Under the pieces are notes generated by a model. It worked only from the letters and a program-made list of their open reading frames with translations, made no database searches and had not been told where the DNA came from. DNA of 64,000 nt, taken from Bacteroidales bacterium UBA6366. GTDB taxonomy: Bacteria > Bacteroidota > Bacteroidia > Bacteroidales > UBA932. Each line of letters begins with the position of its first letter. Position 1 is the stretch's first letter. Below, in pieces: positions 17,247 to 27,683 of this stretch. The DNA is taken from positions 90,846 to 154,845 of the forward strand of contig DJRG01000042.1 in NCBI GenBank assembly GCA_002438845.1. The letters run 5' to 3'. Made by a program: the position numbers and the translations under genes.

Positions 17247-18159
17247 TGTTCTGTTCCTCCTTCTTTACAGTGGCGGCGGCCTCTCTGGCCTTTTTCTGAC
17301 GTTCCTGGACACGGGCCTTGACGGCATCCTTGTCCAGTGGCTTAGGGAAGTTGACCCCGACGATCGCTCCTGTAGGGCACATAGCCTCGCACTCACGGCA
17401 AAGCTTGCACTTCGTGAAGTCAATGTAAGCCACGTTGTTCTCGACGGTGATGGCGTCGTGGGTGCAGGTTTTGGCGCAGATTCCGCAGCCAATGCAGCCG
17501 GCAGAGCAAGCCTTCTTAACGGCCGGTCCCTTGTCCTTGTTCACGCAGGAAACGTAAACCCTCATTCCGCGCGGACCTTTTGCACGAAGTTCAATGATTG
17601 ACTTAGGACAGGTCTTGACGCAGGCGCCGCAAGCCGTACATTTTTCCTGATCCACGACAGGCAGGCCTGTCTCAAGATTCATCGACAAGGCTCCGAACTG
17701 ACAGGCGGCCACGCAGTCCCCGCAACCGAGACAACCGAAAGCGCATCCGGTGTCGCCGGCGTAAAGGGCGGCCTTGACCTTGCAGGAGGACGTGCCGTCA
17801 TATTCATTGACCCTTGGTCTGGCGGCGCAGGTGCCACCGCAGCGCACCACAGCCACCATCGGTGCCTTCTCCTTGACCTCGTAGCCAAGGATAGCGGCGA
17901 CCTTCTTCATTGTCTCATTGCCTCCGACAGGACAGAAATTGTTGTCCAGATTCGGGGCCTTCACCGCAGCCTCCGCGAATGCGTGGCAGCCGGCGAAACC
18001 ACAACCTCCGCAGTTCGCGCCTGGCATAGCCTTCTCAACCTCCTCGATGCGCGGATCCTCCTCGACCTTGAACCGCTGGGCGACAAGGTAGAGGGCCAAC
18101 GCCAGCAGGAGGCCAAGCCCCGTGATGACTGCGATGGTCCAGATGATTGTTGTTGTCAT
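17239..18159 (-). CDS. rnfB: Rnf electron transport complex subunit B, ferredoxin-type
   Basis: 306 residues: an N-terminal membrane anchor (about 5-27), then an Fe-S motif GANCGGCGFAGCHAFAEA. Four ferredoxin-like motifs follow: CLGCGDCVAAC, CTACGACVKTC, CIGCGICAKTC and CKLCRECEAMC. It exchanges electrons with soluble ferredoxin. The Lys/Glu-rich C-terminal tail is unremarkable. It is the first gene of the rnf set and lies 27 bp after an RseC-like gene. Confidence 0.95.
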   Translation of the reverse strand: MTTTIIWTIAVITGLGLLLALALYLVAQRFKVEEDPRIEEVEKAMPGANCGGCGFAGCHAFAEAAVKAPNLDNNFCPVGGNETMKKVAAILGYEVKEKAPMVAVVRCGGTCAARPRVNEYDGTSSCKVKAALYAGDTGCAFGCLGCGDCVAACQFGALSMNLETGLPVVDQEKCTACGACVKTCPKSIIELRAKGPRGMRVYVSCVNKDKGPAVKKACSAGCIGCGICAKTCTHDAITVENNVAYIDFTKCKLCRECEAMCPTGAIVGVNFPKPLDKDAVKARVQERQKKAREAAATVKKEEQNNG

Positions 18160-18186
18160 AAAGCCAAATAAAAGCTAATTAATTAG

Positions 18187-18612
18187 TTATTTCCGAATAT
18201 AAAACACATACCCTTCCGCAAGGCGGTTCCTGCAGAGGTAGAGTATGAGGTAATACACTGCGATCCCCCCGATCGAAACCAGCCCGGAGGCCAGCTCGCC
18301 GAGTCCAATCGACGACAAAGATAACACTAAAATCAGTAATATCATCAAAGGAATCACATAAGAGAGCAGAACAGCCTTCAGCCCCATCTTTCTTGCAAGG
18401 CAGACCTCCACCTCCTGGCCTATCGAATATGTCTGTCCTCCATATAGCGGAACCTCCACAATCTTCTTCTTGGACTCCGCCGCACCGCAGAGACCGGCCG
18501 CATGGCAGGAGGAACAGGCTGATTCGGACACAATCCGTACGGACACGCTGTCCTTCCCGACAGACACAACCATACCCTTATGTGAGACTTCCCCGGACGC
18601 CATCCTATTCAA
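18187..18612 (-). CDS. RseC/MucC-family (SoxR-reducing) membrane protein
   Basis: 141 residues. The N-terminal part has the Cys pattern CSSCHAAGLCG near 33-43, typical of RseC; two membrane helices follow (about 75-115). In other bacteria RseC-family proteins sit in or beside rnf/rsx operons and are linked to keeping SoxR reduced or to sigma-E control. Here the gene is directly upstream of rnfB, so a helper role for the Rnf complex is the most likely reading. It overlaps the DUF3108 gene by 8 bp. Confidence 0.85.
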   Translation of the reverse strand: MNRMASGEVSHKGMVVSVGKDSVSVRIVSESACSSCHAAGLCGAAESKKKIVEVPLYGGQTYSIGQEVEVCLARKMGLKAVLLSYVIPLMILLILVLSLSSIGLGELASGLVSIGGIAVYYLILYLCRNRLAEGYVFYIRK

Positions 18613-19459
18613 TCTTTGAAGAAAAAGGATTCTTGAGTTCCGAATAGCTCCTCAGGCGTCCCTGCACCTGACCGACCTTCAAAGGGGCCGAGAACCATAC
18701 AGGAATCCTGTTGTCATCGTCCGAGAACCATCCGTAAAGATCCGAATCCCCGGAGAAAACCTCACCGGAGACCACCTCGAAGCTGAACTTGAGGCAACGG
18801 ACGGTCCCGATCCCTGAGACATCTTTGTTTTCTTTACCTAAGTATTTGAAATGCAAGGTATAGACATCATCATCCACAGCGAAGGTCATCGGATAATCCT
18901 CGCCCTCCCTAAGCAGACTCACGTCAACGTTACGGAGCACATAGTACATCAGCGGGATGTCGTAAGTACATCTGTCCAACGGCAATGTGGCCGAGAATTC
19001 CCCTTTTCTGGAATTGCTCAGCGAGGCGTTTATATGCTCATTACCGGGAGCATGTACATACGAATATAGGTTCGTGCAGGTGTACTTCCCTTCCCTTGCG
19101 AACCGGGTGAACTTCATCGGCCGCATGCCGTCGCGGGTGAACCATGAATCAAGATCCTCCTTGACACGGAACAATTTCTCATAGAATTTCTGCGTCTTGC
19201 CAGTCAAGGACGCATGGAAGACTTTCCGTCCGTTCAGGACAGTCGTGTCAACCTTCAGTGTGGCCTGGGCCACATCCGCATTGACCAGCCCCCATTTGTA
19301 ATGAATAGTGAACACTAACTTCTCGCCTCCCTTAAAAGCCAGATTCTCCTCCTTCAGCCTCTTGACAGGAATACACTTTCCCTCACCTGAGGCGAAAGCC
19401 GTCACGGAAGACAGAATGAATATGGCCGCAAGGGCGCCGAAAAGTTTCGATGCGTTCAT
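18605..19459 (-). CDS. DUF3108 periplasmic protein
   Basis: 284 residues with a signal peptide (about 1-24). The body is beta-rich with features of DUF3108 proteins: FTIHYKWGLVNADVAQATL near 50-68 and GWFSDDDNRIPVWF near 250. The function of the family is unknown; a role at the cell envelope is likely from the signal peptide. The stop of dnaB and the start of this gene share one base (19459), so they are co-transcribed. Confidence 0.8.
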   Translation of the reverse strand: MNASKLFGALAAIFILSSVTAFASGEGKCIPVKRLKEENLAFKGGEKLVFTIHYKWGLVNADVAQATLKVDTTVLNGRKVFHASLTGKTQKFYEKLFRVKEDLDSWFTRDGMRPMKFTRFAREGKYTCTNLYSYVHAPGNEHINASLSNSRKGEFSATLPLDRCTYDIPLMYYVLRNVDVSLLREGEDYPMTFAVDDDVYTLHFKYLGKENKDVSGIGTVRCLKFSFEVVSGEVFSGDSDLYGWFSDDDNRIPVWFSAPLKVGQVQGRLRSYSELKNPFSSKIE

Positions 19460-20952
19460 CAGAATTCAGTGTTATTGTCAAACTCGCTGTTCATCGCCGA
19501 GTTCATCGCGGATTCCGTGCCTCCCATGTCCTCCGCCCTGGCGGTCAGAGTGTCTCCCGGCTCGACAAAGCGAACCTGCTCGGCCTTGAAGAGCATGTCG
19601 ATGTCGCACACCTCACCGTTACGGTGCTTGGCGATGATTATCTGCGTGGTTTCTTTCCCATCCGGAGTCTCTCCGAGCCCCACATAATCAGGACGATGAA
19701 TGAATATCACCATGTCGGCGTCCTGCTCGATTGATCCAGACTCGCGAAGATCGCTCAGCTGCGGCTTTCCGCTGCCGCCTGTTCTCTTGACAGCGTCACG
19801 GGACAACTGGGACAGGGCTATGATCGGGACGTTAAGTTCCTTCGCGGTAGCCTTCAAGGTTCTGGAAATGGCAGCCACCTCCTGCTCACGCATTCCGCGC
19901 AGCTCGGCCGGTCCCTGCATCAACTGAAGGTAATCGACAATCACCAGACGGACATCCTTGGCCTTCACCAACCTCTTGATCTTGGTTCTGAACTCCATCA
20001 GAGGAATGCTTGGAGTGTCGTCAATGTACAGCGGAGCCTTTGATAGGTTCGCCAGCCTGGTCTCAAGCTGCTGCCAGTCCCATGGATCCAGTTTGGTTCC
20101 GCCTTTGAGCTTGTCGGCCGACAGGCCGGACTCGGTCGTCATAAGTCTCATGACCAGCTGCAAGGCGGACATCTCCAAGGAGAACACAGCCACCGGCATG
20201 TGATAATCCACGGCCGCGTTCCTGGCCAGGTTCAAGGCGAAGGCCGTCTTACCGACGGAAGGACGGGCGGCAAGGATGATCAAATCGGATTTCTGCCACC
20301 CCCTTGTGACTCGGTCCAAAGACGGGAAACCGGACGGAACACCACTCAGGCCACCTGAGGCGTTCTGATTCTTCTCCACCTCCCTCATCGCCTCGTTGAT
20401 CACCGAGCCGACTTCCTTGATGTCATTCTTCACGCTGCTCTGGATGGCGCTGTAAATCCTTGACTGAGACTCGTCAATCAAGAGATCCACATTCACAGAG
20501 TCATCGTAGGCTTCCTTGAGAATCTGGTACGAAGCCGTGATAAGCTCCCTCTGGATATTCTTTTGCTTGAGGATGCGGACATAGTACTCGATGTGAGCGG
20601 CCGCTCCGACCTTCTCGGACAGCCCGGCAAGGGCGACAGGACCGCCGACGGCCTCAAGGTTGCCTTTCTCCCGGAGTTTTGTGCTGACGGTCACGATGTC
20701 GACAGACACATGCTCGTTCACGAGCTCGGTCATCGCTTCGAAGATCATCCTATGACGGGGATCGTAGAAGCATGACGCGGTAAGCTCCTCAAGCGCCGTG
20801 TCGACGGATGAGGGCTCGATCAGCATGGCTCCAAGGACAGCCTCTTCGACTTCAAGAGCTTGAGGCGGTTTGTTTCCCATCTCAAGCCCAAGTGTGTCAA
20901 GATTGACTGGCCTCGCCTTTTTTTTGGTGGTCTTTCCGGGTTGGTCAGGCAT
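19459..20952 (-). CDS. dnaB: replicative DNA helicase DnaB
   Basis: 497 residues. The N-terminal DnaB domain begins PPQALEVEEAVLGAMLIEP. The RecA-like ATPase domain has Walker A ARPSVGKTAFALN near 228-240 and the DYLQLM motif near 345. The C-terminal helicase signature includes LSDLRESGSIEQDAD. It unwinds DNA at the replication fork. The C-terminal end is rich in Asn/Ser and not conserved. It is encoded in a run of unrelated housekeeping genes. Confidence 0.96.
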   Translation of the reverse strand: MPDQPGKTTKKKARPVNLDTLGLEMGNKPPQALEVEEAVLGAMLIEPSSVDTALEELTASCFYDPRHRMIFEAMTELVNEHVSVDIVTVSTKLREKGNLEAVGGPVALAGLSEKVGAAAHIEYYVRILKQKNIQRELITASYQILKEAYDDSVNVDLLIDESQSRIYSAIQSSVKNDIKEVGSVINEAMREVEKNQNASGGLSGVPSGFPSLDRVTRGWQKSDLIILAARPSVGKTAFALNLARNAAVDYHMPVAVFSLEMSALQLVMRLMTTESGLSADKLKGGTKLDPWDWQQLETRLANLSKAPLYIDDTPSIPLMEFRTKIKRLVKAKDVRLVIVDYLQLMQGPAELRGMREQEVAAISRTLKATAKELNVPIIALSQLSRDAVKRTGGSGKPQLSDLRESGSIEQDADMVIFIHRPDYVGLGETPDGKETTQIIIAKHRNGEVCDIDMLFKAEQVRFVEPGDTLTARAEDMGGTESAMNSAMNSEFDNNTEF

Positions 20953-20975
20953 ATTCTCCGAAGTTGAGCGCCGGT

Positions 20976-21788
20976 CTATTCAAAATCCGGATTGACGATG
21001 ATCCTTCCGCAATGCTCGCAGATGATCAGCTTCCGGTTCGAAGCGATGTCGACAAGACGCTGAGGAGTGATCGTGCTGAAGCAGCCTCCGCAAGAGTCTC
21101 CGTTGTAGACAGAGACAACGGCAAGATGGTTGTGAACGCTGGCGCGGATTCGGTCGTAGGCGCTCATGGTTCTCGGATCGATTTTTTTGGCGCATTCCTC
21201 ACGGACGGCACGGAGTTTCTTTTCCTCCTTTGACGTCGACTCCACGATCGTGGCGAGCTCTTCCTTCTTGGCCTTGAGATCATCGGTCCTGATGGAGATG
21301 TAGTCCTTCAAAGACTCGATGTCATCTTTCTTCTCAGCGATGGCCGCCTTGGTGTCATTGATGTTCTTCTGGGCGATCTGACGAAGAAGTCCCTGATTCT
21401 CAATCTCCTTGTTGATGGAATCGTACTCACGGCTGTTGGAGATGTCGTTCAGCTGCTGCTGGTACTTTTCGATCTGGGCGTCACAGTCCACAATGTTCTG
21501 CCTGTTCTCAGCGATGGTCTGGTTGTAAGCCTCGATGACAGCGGCATCCTGGGTCTGACGGGCCTTCAGATCGGCTATCTCGTTCTCAAGAGCCTCGACC
21601 TCAGACGGAAGCTCACCGCGCATCTGCATGATCTTGTCAATCGCAGAGTCCGCCTCTTGAAGCGCGTAGAGTGTCTTAAGCTTTTCCTCAACGCTGATTT
21701 CAGAGTCAGCGAAATTCTTCTGAAGGGACACAAACGTCTCCCTCTGGTCTATTGGAGTCTCGACTTTCTTGATTTTTTTAGTTGCCAT
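20976..21788 (-). CDS. coiled-coil protein with C-terminal C4 zinc ribbon
   Basis: 270 residues. Residues about 30-200 are a long heptad-rich coiled coil. The C-terminus is a zinc ribbon with CGGCFSTITPQRL and, 18 residues on, CEHCGRIIV, four cysteines. This arrangement matches the C4-type zinc-ribbon family (COG1579) encoded beside Nif3-like proteins in many genomes. Its function is unclear; nucleic-acid or chaperone-like roles have been proposed. It lies 12 bp after the Nif3-like gene. Confidence 0.85.
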   Translation of the reverse strand: MATKKIKKVETPIDQRETFVSLQKNFADSEISVEEKLKTLYALQEADSAIDKIMQMRGELPSEVEALENEIADLKARQTQDAAVIEAYNQTIAENRQNIVDCDAQIEKYQQQLNDISNSREYDSINKEIENQGLLRQIAQKNINDTKAAIAEKKDDIESLKDYISIRTDDLKAKKEELATIVESTSKEEKKLRAVREECAKKIDPRTMSAYDRIRASVHNHLAVVSVYNGDSCGGCFSTITPQRLVDIASNRKLIICEHCGRIIVNPDFE

Positions 21789-21800
21789 ATAGCTATCTGA

Positions 21801-22586
21801 CTAATAATAATATACCGGATTACTTTTTTCCAGCCTCGCGCTGGTACAGATTGCAAAGTTAGGAAAATTTTTCCTTAACAGAGAAAATAATATGTCCACA
21901 ATCTCAACTTCACCTTCAAAATGGCCTATATCCATGACCATAAAATCCTTAGTCGTGAAGAAATGATGGTAGGAGATGTCTCCGCAAAGGTACGCCTGAG
22001 CGCCAGCCTTGCGGGCGTTTTCAATCAGCGACCCGCCGGATCCTCCGCACATAGCCACACGGCTCACCGGCACTTCCGGGAGACGCGAGCACCGGGCTAC
22101 CCTAAGGCCGAACCTCGACTTGACATATTCAATGAATCTTACGGCTTCCATCGGTTGCGGAAGGTCGCCCACAGCGCCAAGGCCATAGCCTTCGGGGTCT
22201 TCGTCAAGTATCTGAATATCCTTGAGCTCCAATCGTCTCGCCATCGCTCCGCTGACCCCGGCGAGGACCTTGTCGGCGGATGTGTGGGCGGCATAGACCG
22301 CGATTCCGGCCGAGGCCGCCTTCAGGATCGCCAGTCCGACCGGATCCTCGGGAGAGATCTTCCTGACGCCACCGAATATCAAAGGATGATGCGTCACAAT
22401 CATGTCGGCGCCTCGCTCCACAGCCTCATCCACAAGTTCCGGGGTACAGTCAAACCCCAGAAGGACTCCGTGGACCTCCTGCAGCGGAGAGCCTATGATA
22501 AGGCCGCTGTTGTCCCAACTCTCCTGAATGGAAAGCGGGGCGAACGACTCGATGGCTGAAGTGATGTCCCTTGCTATCATATTCAC
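21801..22586 (-). CDS. Nif3-like dinuclear metal centre protein
   Basis: 261 residues, the short form without the PII-like insert found in the roughly 370-residue members. Metal-binding hallmarks are visible: THHPLIFGG near 65-73, AAHTSADK near 98 and CGGSGGSL near 180, plus an HFEGE segment toward the end. It is often annotated GTP cyclohydrolase I type 2, but the true activity is unsettled. It overlaps the MerR-type gene by 4 bp and is followed by the zinc-ribbon gene, a common pairing. Confidence 0.88.
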   Translation of the reverse strand: MNMIARDITSAIESFAPLSIQESWDNSGLIIGSPLQEVHGVLLGFDCTPELVDEAVERGADMIVTHHPLIFGGVRKISPEDPVGLAILKAASAGIAVYAAHTSADKVLAGVSGAMARRLELKDIQILDEDPEGYGLGAVGDLPQPMEAVRFIEYVKSRFGLRVARCSRLPEVPVSRVAMCGGSGGSLIENARKAGAQAYLCGDISYHHFFTTKDFMVMDIGHFEGEVEIVDILFSLLRKNFPNFAICTSARLEKSNPVYYY

Positions 22587-22900
22587 AAAGACTTCTTTAC
22601 CTCCACTAACTGGCGACGGATCTCCTTGAGGCTGTCCAACGCCTTCACACGCCCATCCACGGTCTTTCTTTCGGCGGCCATTTTCTTCGCAGCCCCCTCA
22701 AGGGTCAGTCCCTGCTCCTTGACAAGCAGGTGGATCTGTTTCAGGCAAGCCAGGTCCTCAGCCGTGAAAAGACGGTTGCCCTTGGCGTTCCTCTTAGGCT
22801 TGATGTACTTAGGGAACGAGTTTGACCAAAACCTCACCAGCGAGGTGCTCTCCCCCAGTATGTCCGCGGCCTCTCCGATAGTATAATACAACTTTTCCAT
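22583..22900 (-). CDS. MerR-family transcriptional regulator
   Basis: 105 residues from the chosen ATG at 22898-22900. An upstream ATG in the same frame (22972) would overlap the peptidase gene and adds a non-conserved stretch, so I reject it. The N-terminal helix-turn-helix reads YTIGEAADILG, then FWSNSFP and GNRLFTAEDL, typical of MerR. The C-terminal part is a short coiled coil. No metal-binding cysteines are present, so the signal it senses is unknown. It lies 16 bp after the M23 peptidase gene. Confidence 0.85.
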   Translation of the reverse strand: MEKLYYTIGEAADILGESTSLVRFWSNSFPKYIKPKRNAKGNRLFTAEDLACLKQIHLLVKEQGLTLEGAAKKMAAERKTVDGRVKALDSLKEIRRQLVEVKKSL

Positions 22901-22916
22901 TATCCATTTTGTTTTG

Positions 22917-23867
22917 TTAATCCATTGACTGTCCGGTGTTGGCGGACATGAAAAGCATACCCATGTAGTCATCCGGGCTGACTGACGCGAAAAGATAGTT
23001 CAAAGGATCCATCCGCAATGTGTCCCTGAACACCTCATAATGAAGATGCGGGGCGAACGAGTTGCCGGACATCCCGACCTGGCCGATCCTCTGCCCTCTC
23101 GTGACTTTCTGTCCTTTGGAGACCCGGGTGTTCTCGAGATGCGCGTAACGGGTGATATAGCCGTTGCCGTGGTCGATGGACACGACATTCCCCAGCCCCT
23201 TCGTGGAATGTGTCACCTCCTTGACAATACCATCAGCCGCCGCGCTCACCGTCTCACCCTGCTGCGAGATAAGGTCAAGCCCGCCATGAAACGTCTTGAC
23301 CTTATAAAAAGGATTGATTCTGTCTCCGACAGAGGCTCCAGTCCTAGCGTACGAGAAGGTTCCCAAAGGATTAGTCATCGGAGGAAGTACGGCCGCATCG
23401 TCCGAAATCACCTCCATTATCTTTCTGAAATTCGCCTCCACGCGGTCAGACACCTTGGCCAAAGTGTCAAGCTTGACCTTCGAATAACTCACGATCAAAC
23501 CATCCTGAAGCGAATCCACGTCCGACAGCATGGCATAGTTGTAGATGCTCCCGGGATCCGGGGCGTCAGAATTGAACAGACGGCGGTAAATCTCGTTGTC
23601 TTTGGCCCTCAGCCCATCCAGCACATCCCCGACAAGTTCCTCCCTTTCAGACAACTCCTTATACATCTGACGGTACATCTGGTTCTGCCTCTTGAGCCTG
23701 CGTTCCGAGTCCGTGCTTATCACAAAAGAAAAGACCACATAGTAGACAACAGCCAGAGAAGCGGTGACAAGAAAATACTTCGCCGCCTTTCCAAGAACAG
23801 TCCATACAGAATGTGTGACCTTACGGAATTCCATCCGTGTCTTGTCAAACTCGTACTTCGCCCCCAT
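22917..23867 (-). CDS. M23 family metallopeptidase (LytM domain), membrane anchored
   Basis: 316 residues: one membrane helix (about 30-53), a coiled-coil periplasmic stalk, then a LytM/M23 domain. Zinc ligands are visible in FHGGLDL (His, Asp) and APHLHYEV (HxH), with RYAHLENT between. Such proteins cut or regulate peptidoglycan cross-links outside the cell. It is a tandem paralogue of the next gene (23880-24890), 12 bp apart, so the pair probably arose by duplication. All active-site residues appear intact. Confidence 0.88.
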   Translation of the reverse strand: MGAKYEFDKTRMEFRKVTHSVWTVLGKAAKYFLVTASLAVVYYVVFSFVISTDSERRLKRQNQMYRQMYKELSEREELVGDVLDGLRAKDNEIYRRLFNSDAPDPGSIYNYAMLSDVDSLQDGLIVSYSKVKLDTLAKVSDRVEANFRKIMEVISDDAAVLPPMTNPLGTFSYARTGASVGDRINPFYKVKTFHGGLDLISQQGETVSAAADGIVKEVTHSTKGLGNVVSIDHGNGYITRYAHLENTRVSKGQKVTRGQRIGQVGMSGNSFAPHLHYEVFRDTLRMDPLNYLFASVSPDDYMGMLFMSANTGQSMD

Positions 23868-23879
23868 TATCCTTCCTCC

Positions 23880-24890
23880 CTAACGACGTCTGACACTGAA
23901 GGCCCGTCTTGTGGAAGAGGGCGAAGAGCCTGACTCATCTTCCCTCATCCTGACCATGTCCGAATACTCCGACGCGGACATCGACAAGTCCAGATAGTTC
24001 GCCGGGTTCACCTTCTGCCCCTTATAGACAACCTCATAATGAAGATGAGGGCCACTGGAGCGCCCGGACTTTCCACTCTCGGCGATGCAGTCCCCCCTCT
24101 TCACCTTCATGCCCTCGATCACCTTGACAGAATTAAGATGGGCGTAGATCGTCTTGTAGCCGAACCCATGGTCTATCGTGATTGAATTGCCGTAGCCGAA
24201 AAATTCGAACTTCACAGACTCCACGACACCATCACCTGTAGCGTAGACAGGGTTGCCGGTCTTCATCGCGAAGTCGAGTCCGGTGTGCATCTTTGCGGAA
24301 CCCGTGAACGGGTCGGTCCTGTAACCGAACCTGCTGGAGAGCCTGTACTTTGACTGATCCGGCACTATAGGAGGGATGGCCGGAATGCATGACGCCATGT
24401 CACCGGCGGTCTTGGACACCGCGGCCACCTCATCAAAGGACTTGCTCTGGACGTAAGTCTTTCTCGTAAGCCTGTCTATCCTCAACGCGGTGTTTTTCAG
24501 CCTGTTGTCCGGTTCAAGACCATCAAGGAACGAGTACCTGTCGACTCCTCCGATGCCTGCCTCGCGGACCCCTGCGGGAATCTCGTTCATTCCGAATATG
24601 GATCTGTAGATGTCGTCATCCCTCACCCTGAGGGCGTCCAATATCTCGGCGTAGCGGTCAAGCTTGGTGTTCATGAGGTCTATCCTGGCATCCCAGCGGG
24701 CGTGCTCCGCCTTCAGAAACGCGGTCTTGGGCAGATCGTAGCCCAAAACCGACGTGAAGAGCCATATATAGAGAACCGCCATCGCCACGCTTCCGGCGAA
24801 CAGCAGCAGCCCCTTGAAGACTTTCGACTTCAAGGACACCTCCTTTATCTCATATAATAAGGTCTCCGGATTGAGAATATACTTCCCCAT
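23880..24890 (-). CDS. M23 family metallopeptidase (LytM domain), paralogue
   Basis: 336 residues, same design as its neighbour: one membrane helix (about 26-48), a periplasmic coiled coil, then an M23 domain with MHTGLDFAM, IYAHLNSV and GPHLHYEV giving the zinc ligands. The C-terminal tail is Ser/Arg-rich (SSPSSTRRAFSVRRR). It is the first gene of the minus-strand run and is divergent from alaS. Confidence 0.88.
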   Translation of the reverse strand: MGKYILNPETLLYEIKEVSLKSKVFKGLLLFAGSVAMAVLYIWLFTSVLGYDLPKTAFLKAEHARWDARIDLMNTKLDRYAEILDALRVRDDDIYRSIFGMNEIPAGVREAGIGGVDRYSFLDGLEPDNRLKNTALRIDRLTRKTYVQSKSFDEVAAVSKTAGDMASCIPAIPPIVPDQSKYRLSSRFGYRTDPFTGSAKMHTGLDFAMKTGNPVYATGDGVVESVKFEFFGYGNSITIDHGFGYKTIYAHLNSVKVIEGMKVKRGDCIAESGKSGRSSGPHLHYEVVYKGQKVNPANYLDLSMSASEYSDMVRMREDESGSSPSSTRRAFSVRRR

Positions 24891-24910
24891 AGTCTACAAA
24901 TATACCCTTT

Positions 24911-24944
24911 TTTGCGATATATCCCGAAAAATGTTATAATTTTG
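24911..24944 (+). promoter_or_regulatory. candidate promoter for alaS
   Basis: TAATTTTG (24937-24944) fits the -7 consensus TAnnTTTG, with TTTG at 24911-24914, 22 bp upstream; the usual gap is 19-20. It lies in the 129-bp gap between the divergent peptidase gene and alaS, leaving a leader of about 70 bp. Confidence 0.5.
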
Positions 24945-25019
24945 CCAATTCCGTGCCTTTCTGAAAGATATTTTCAGATGAAAACGGAAATATATTCATG
25001 ATGTAATTGATTTTTAGAT

Positions 25020-27638
<2,619 letters not shown>

Positions 27639-27683
27639 ACGGGAGAATATTCACGAATATATTCATAAAACAACTCATTTGGG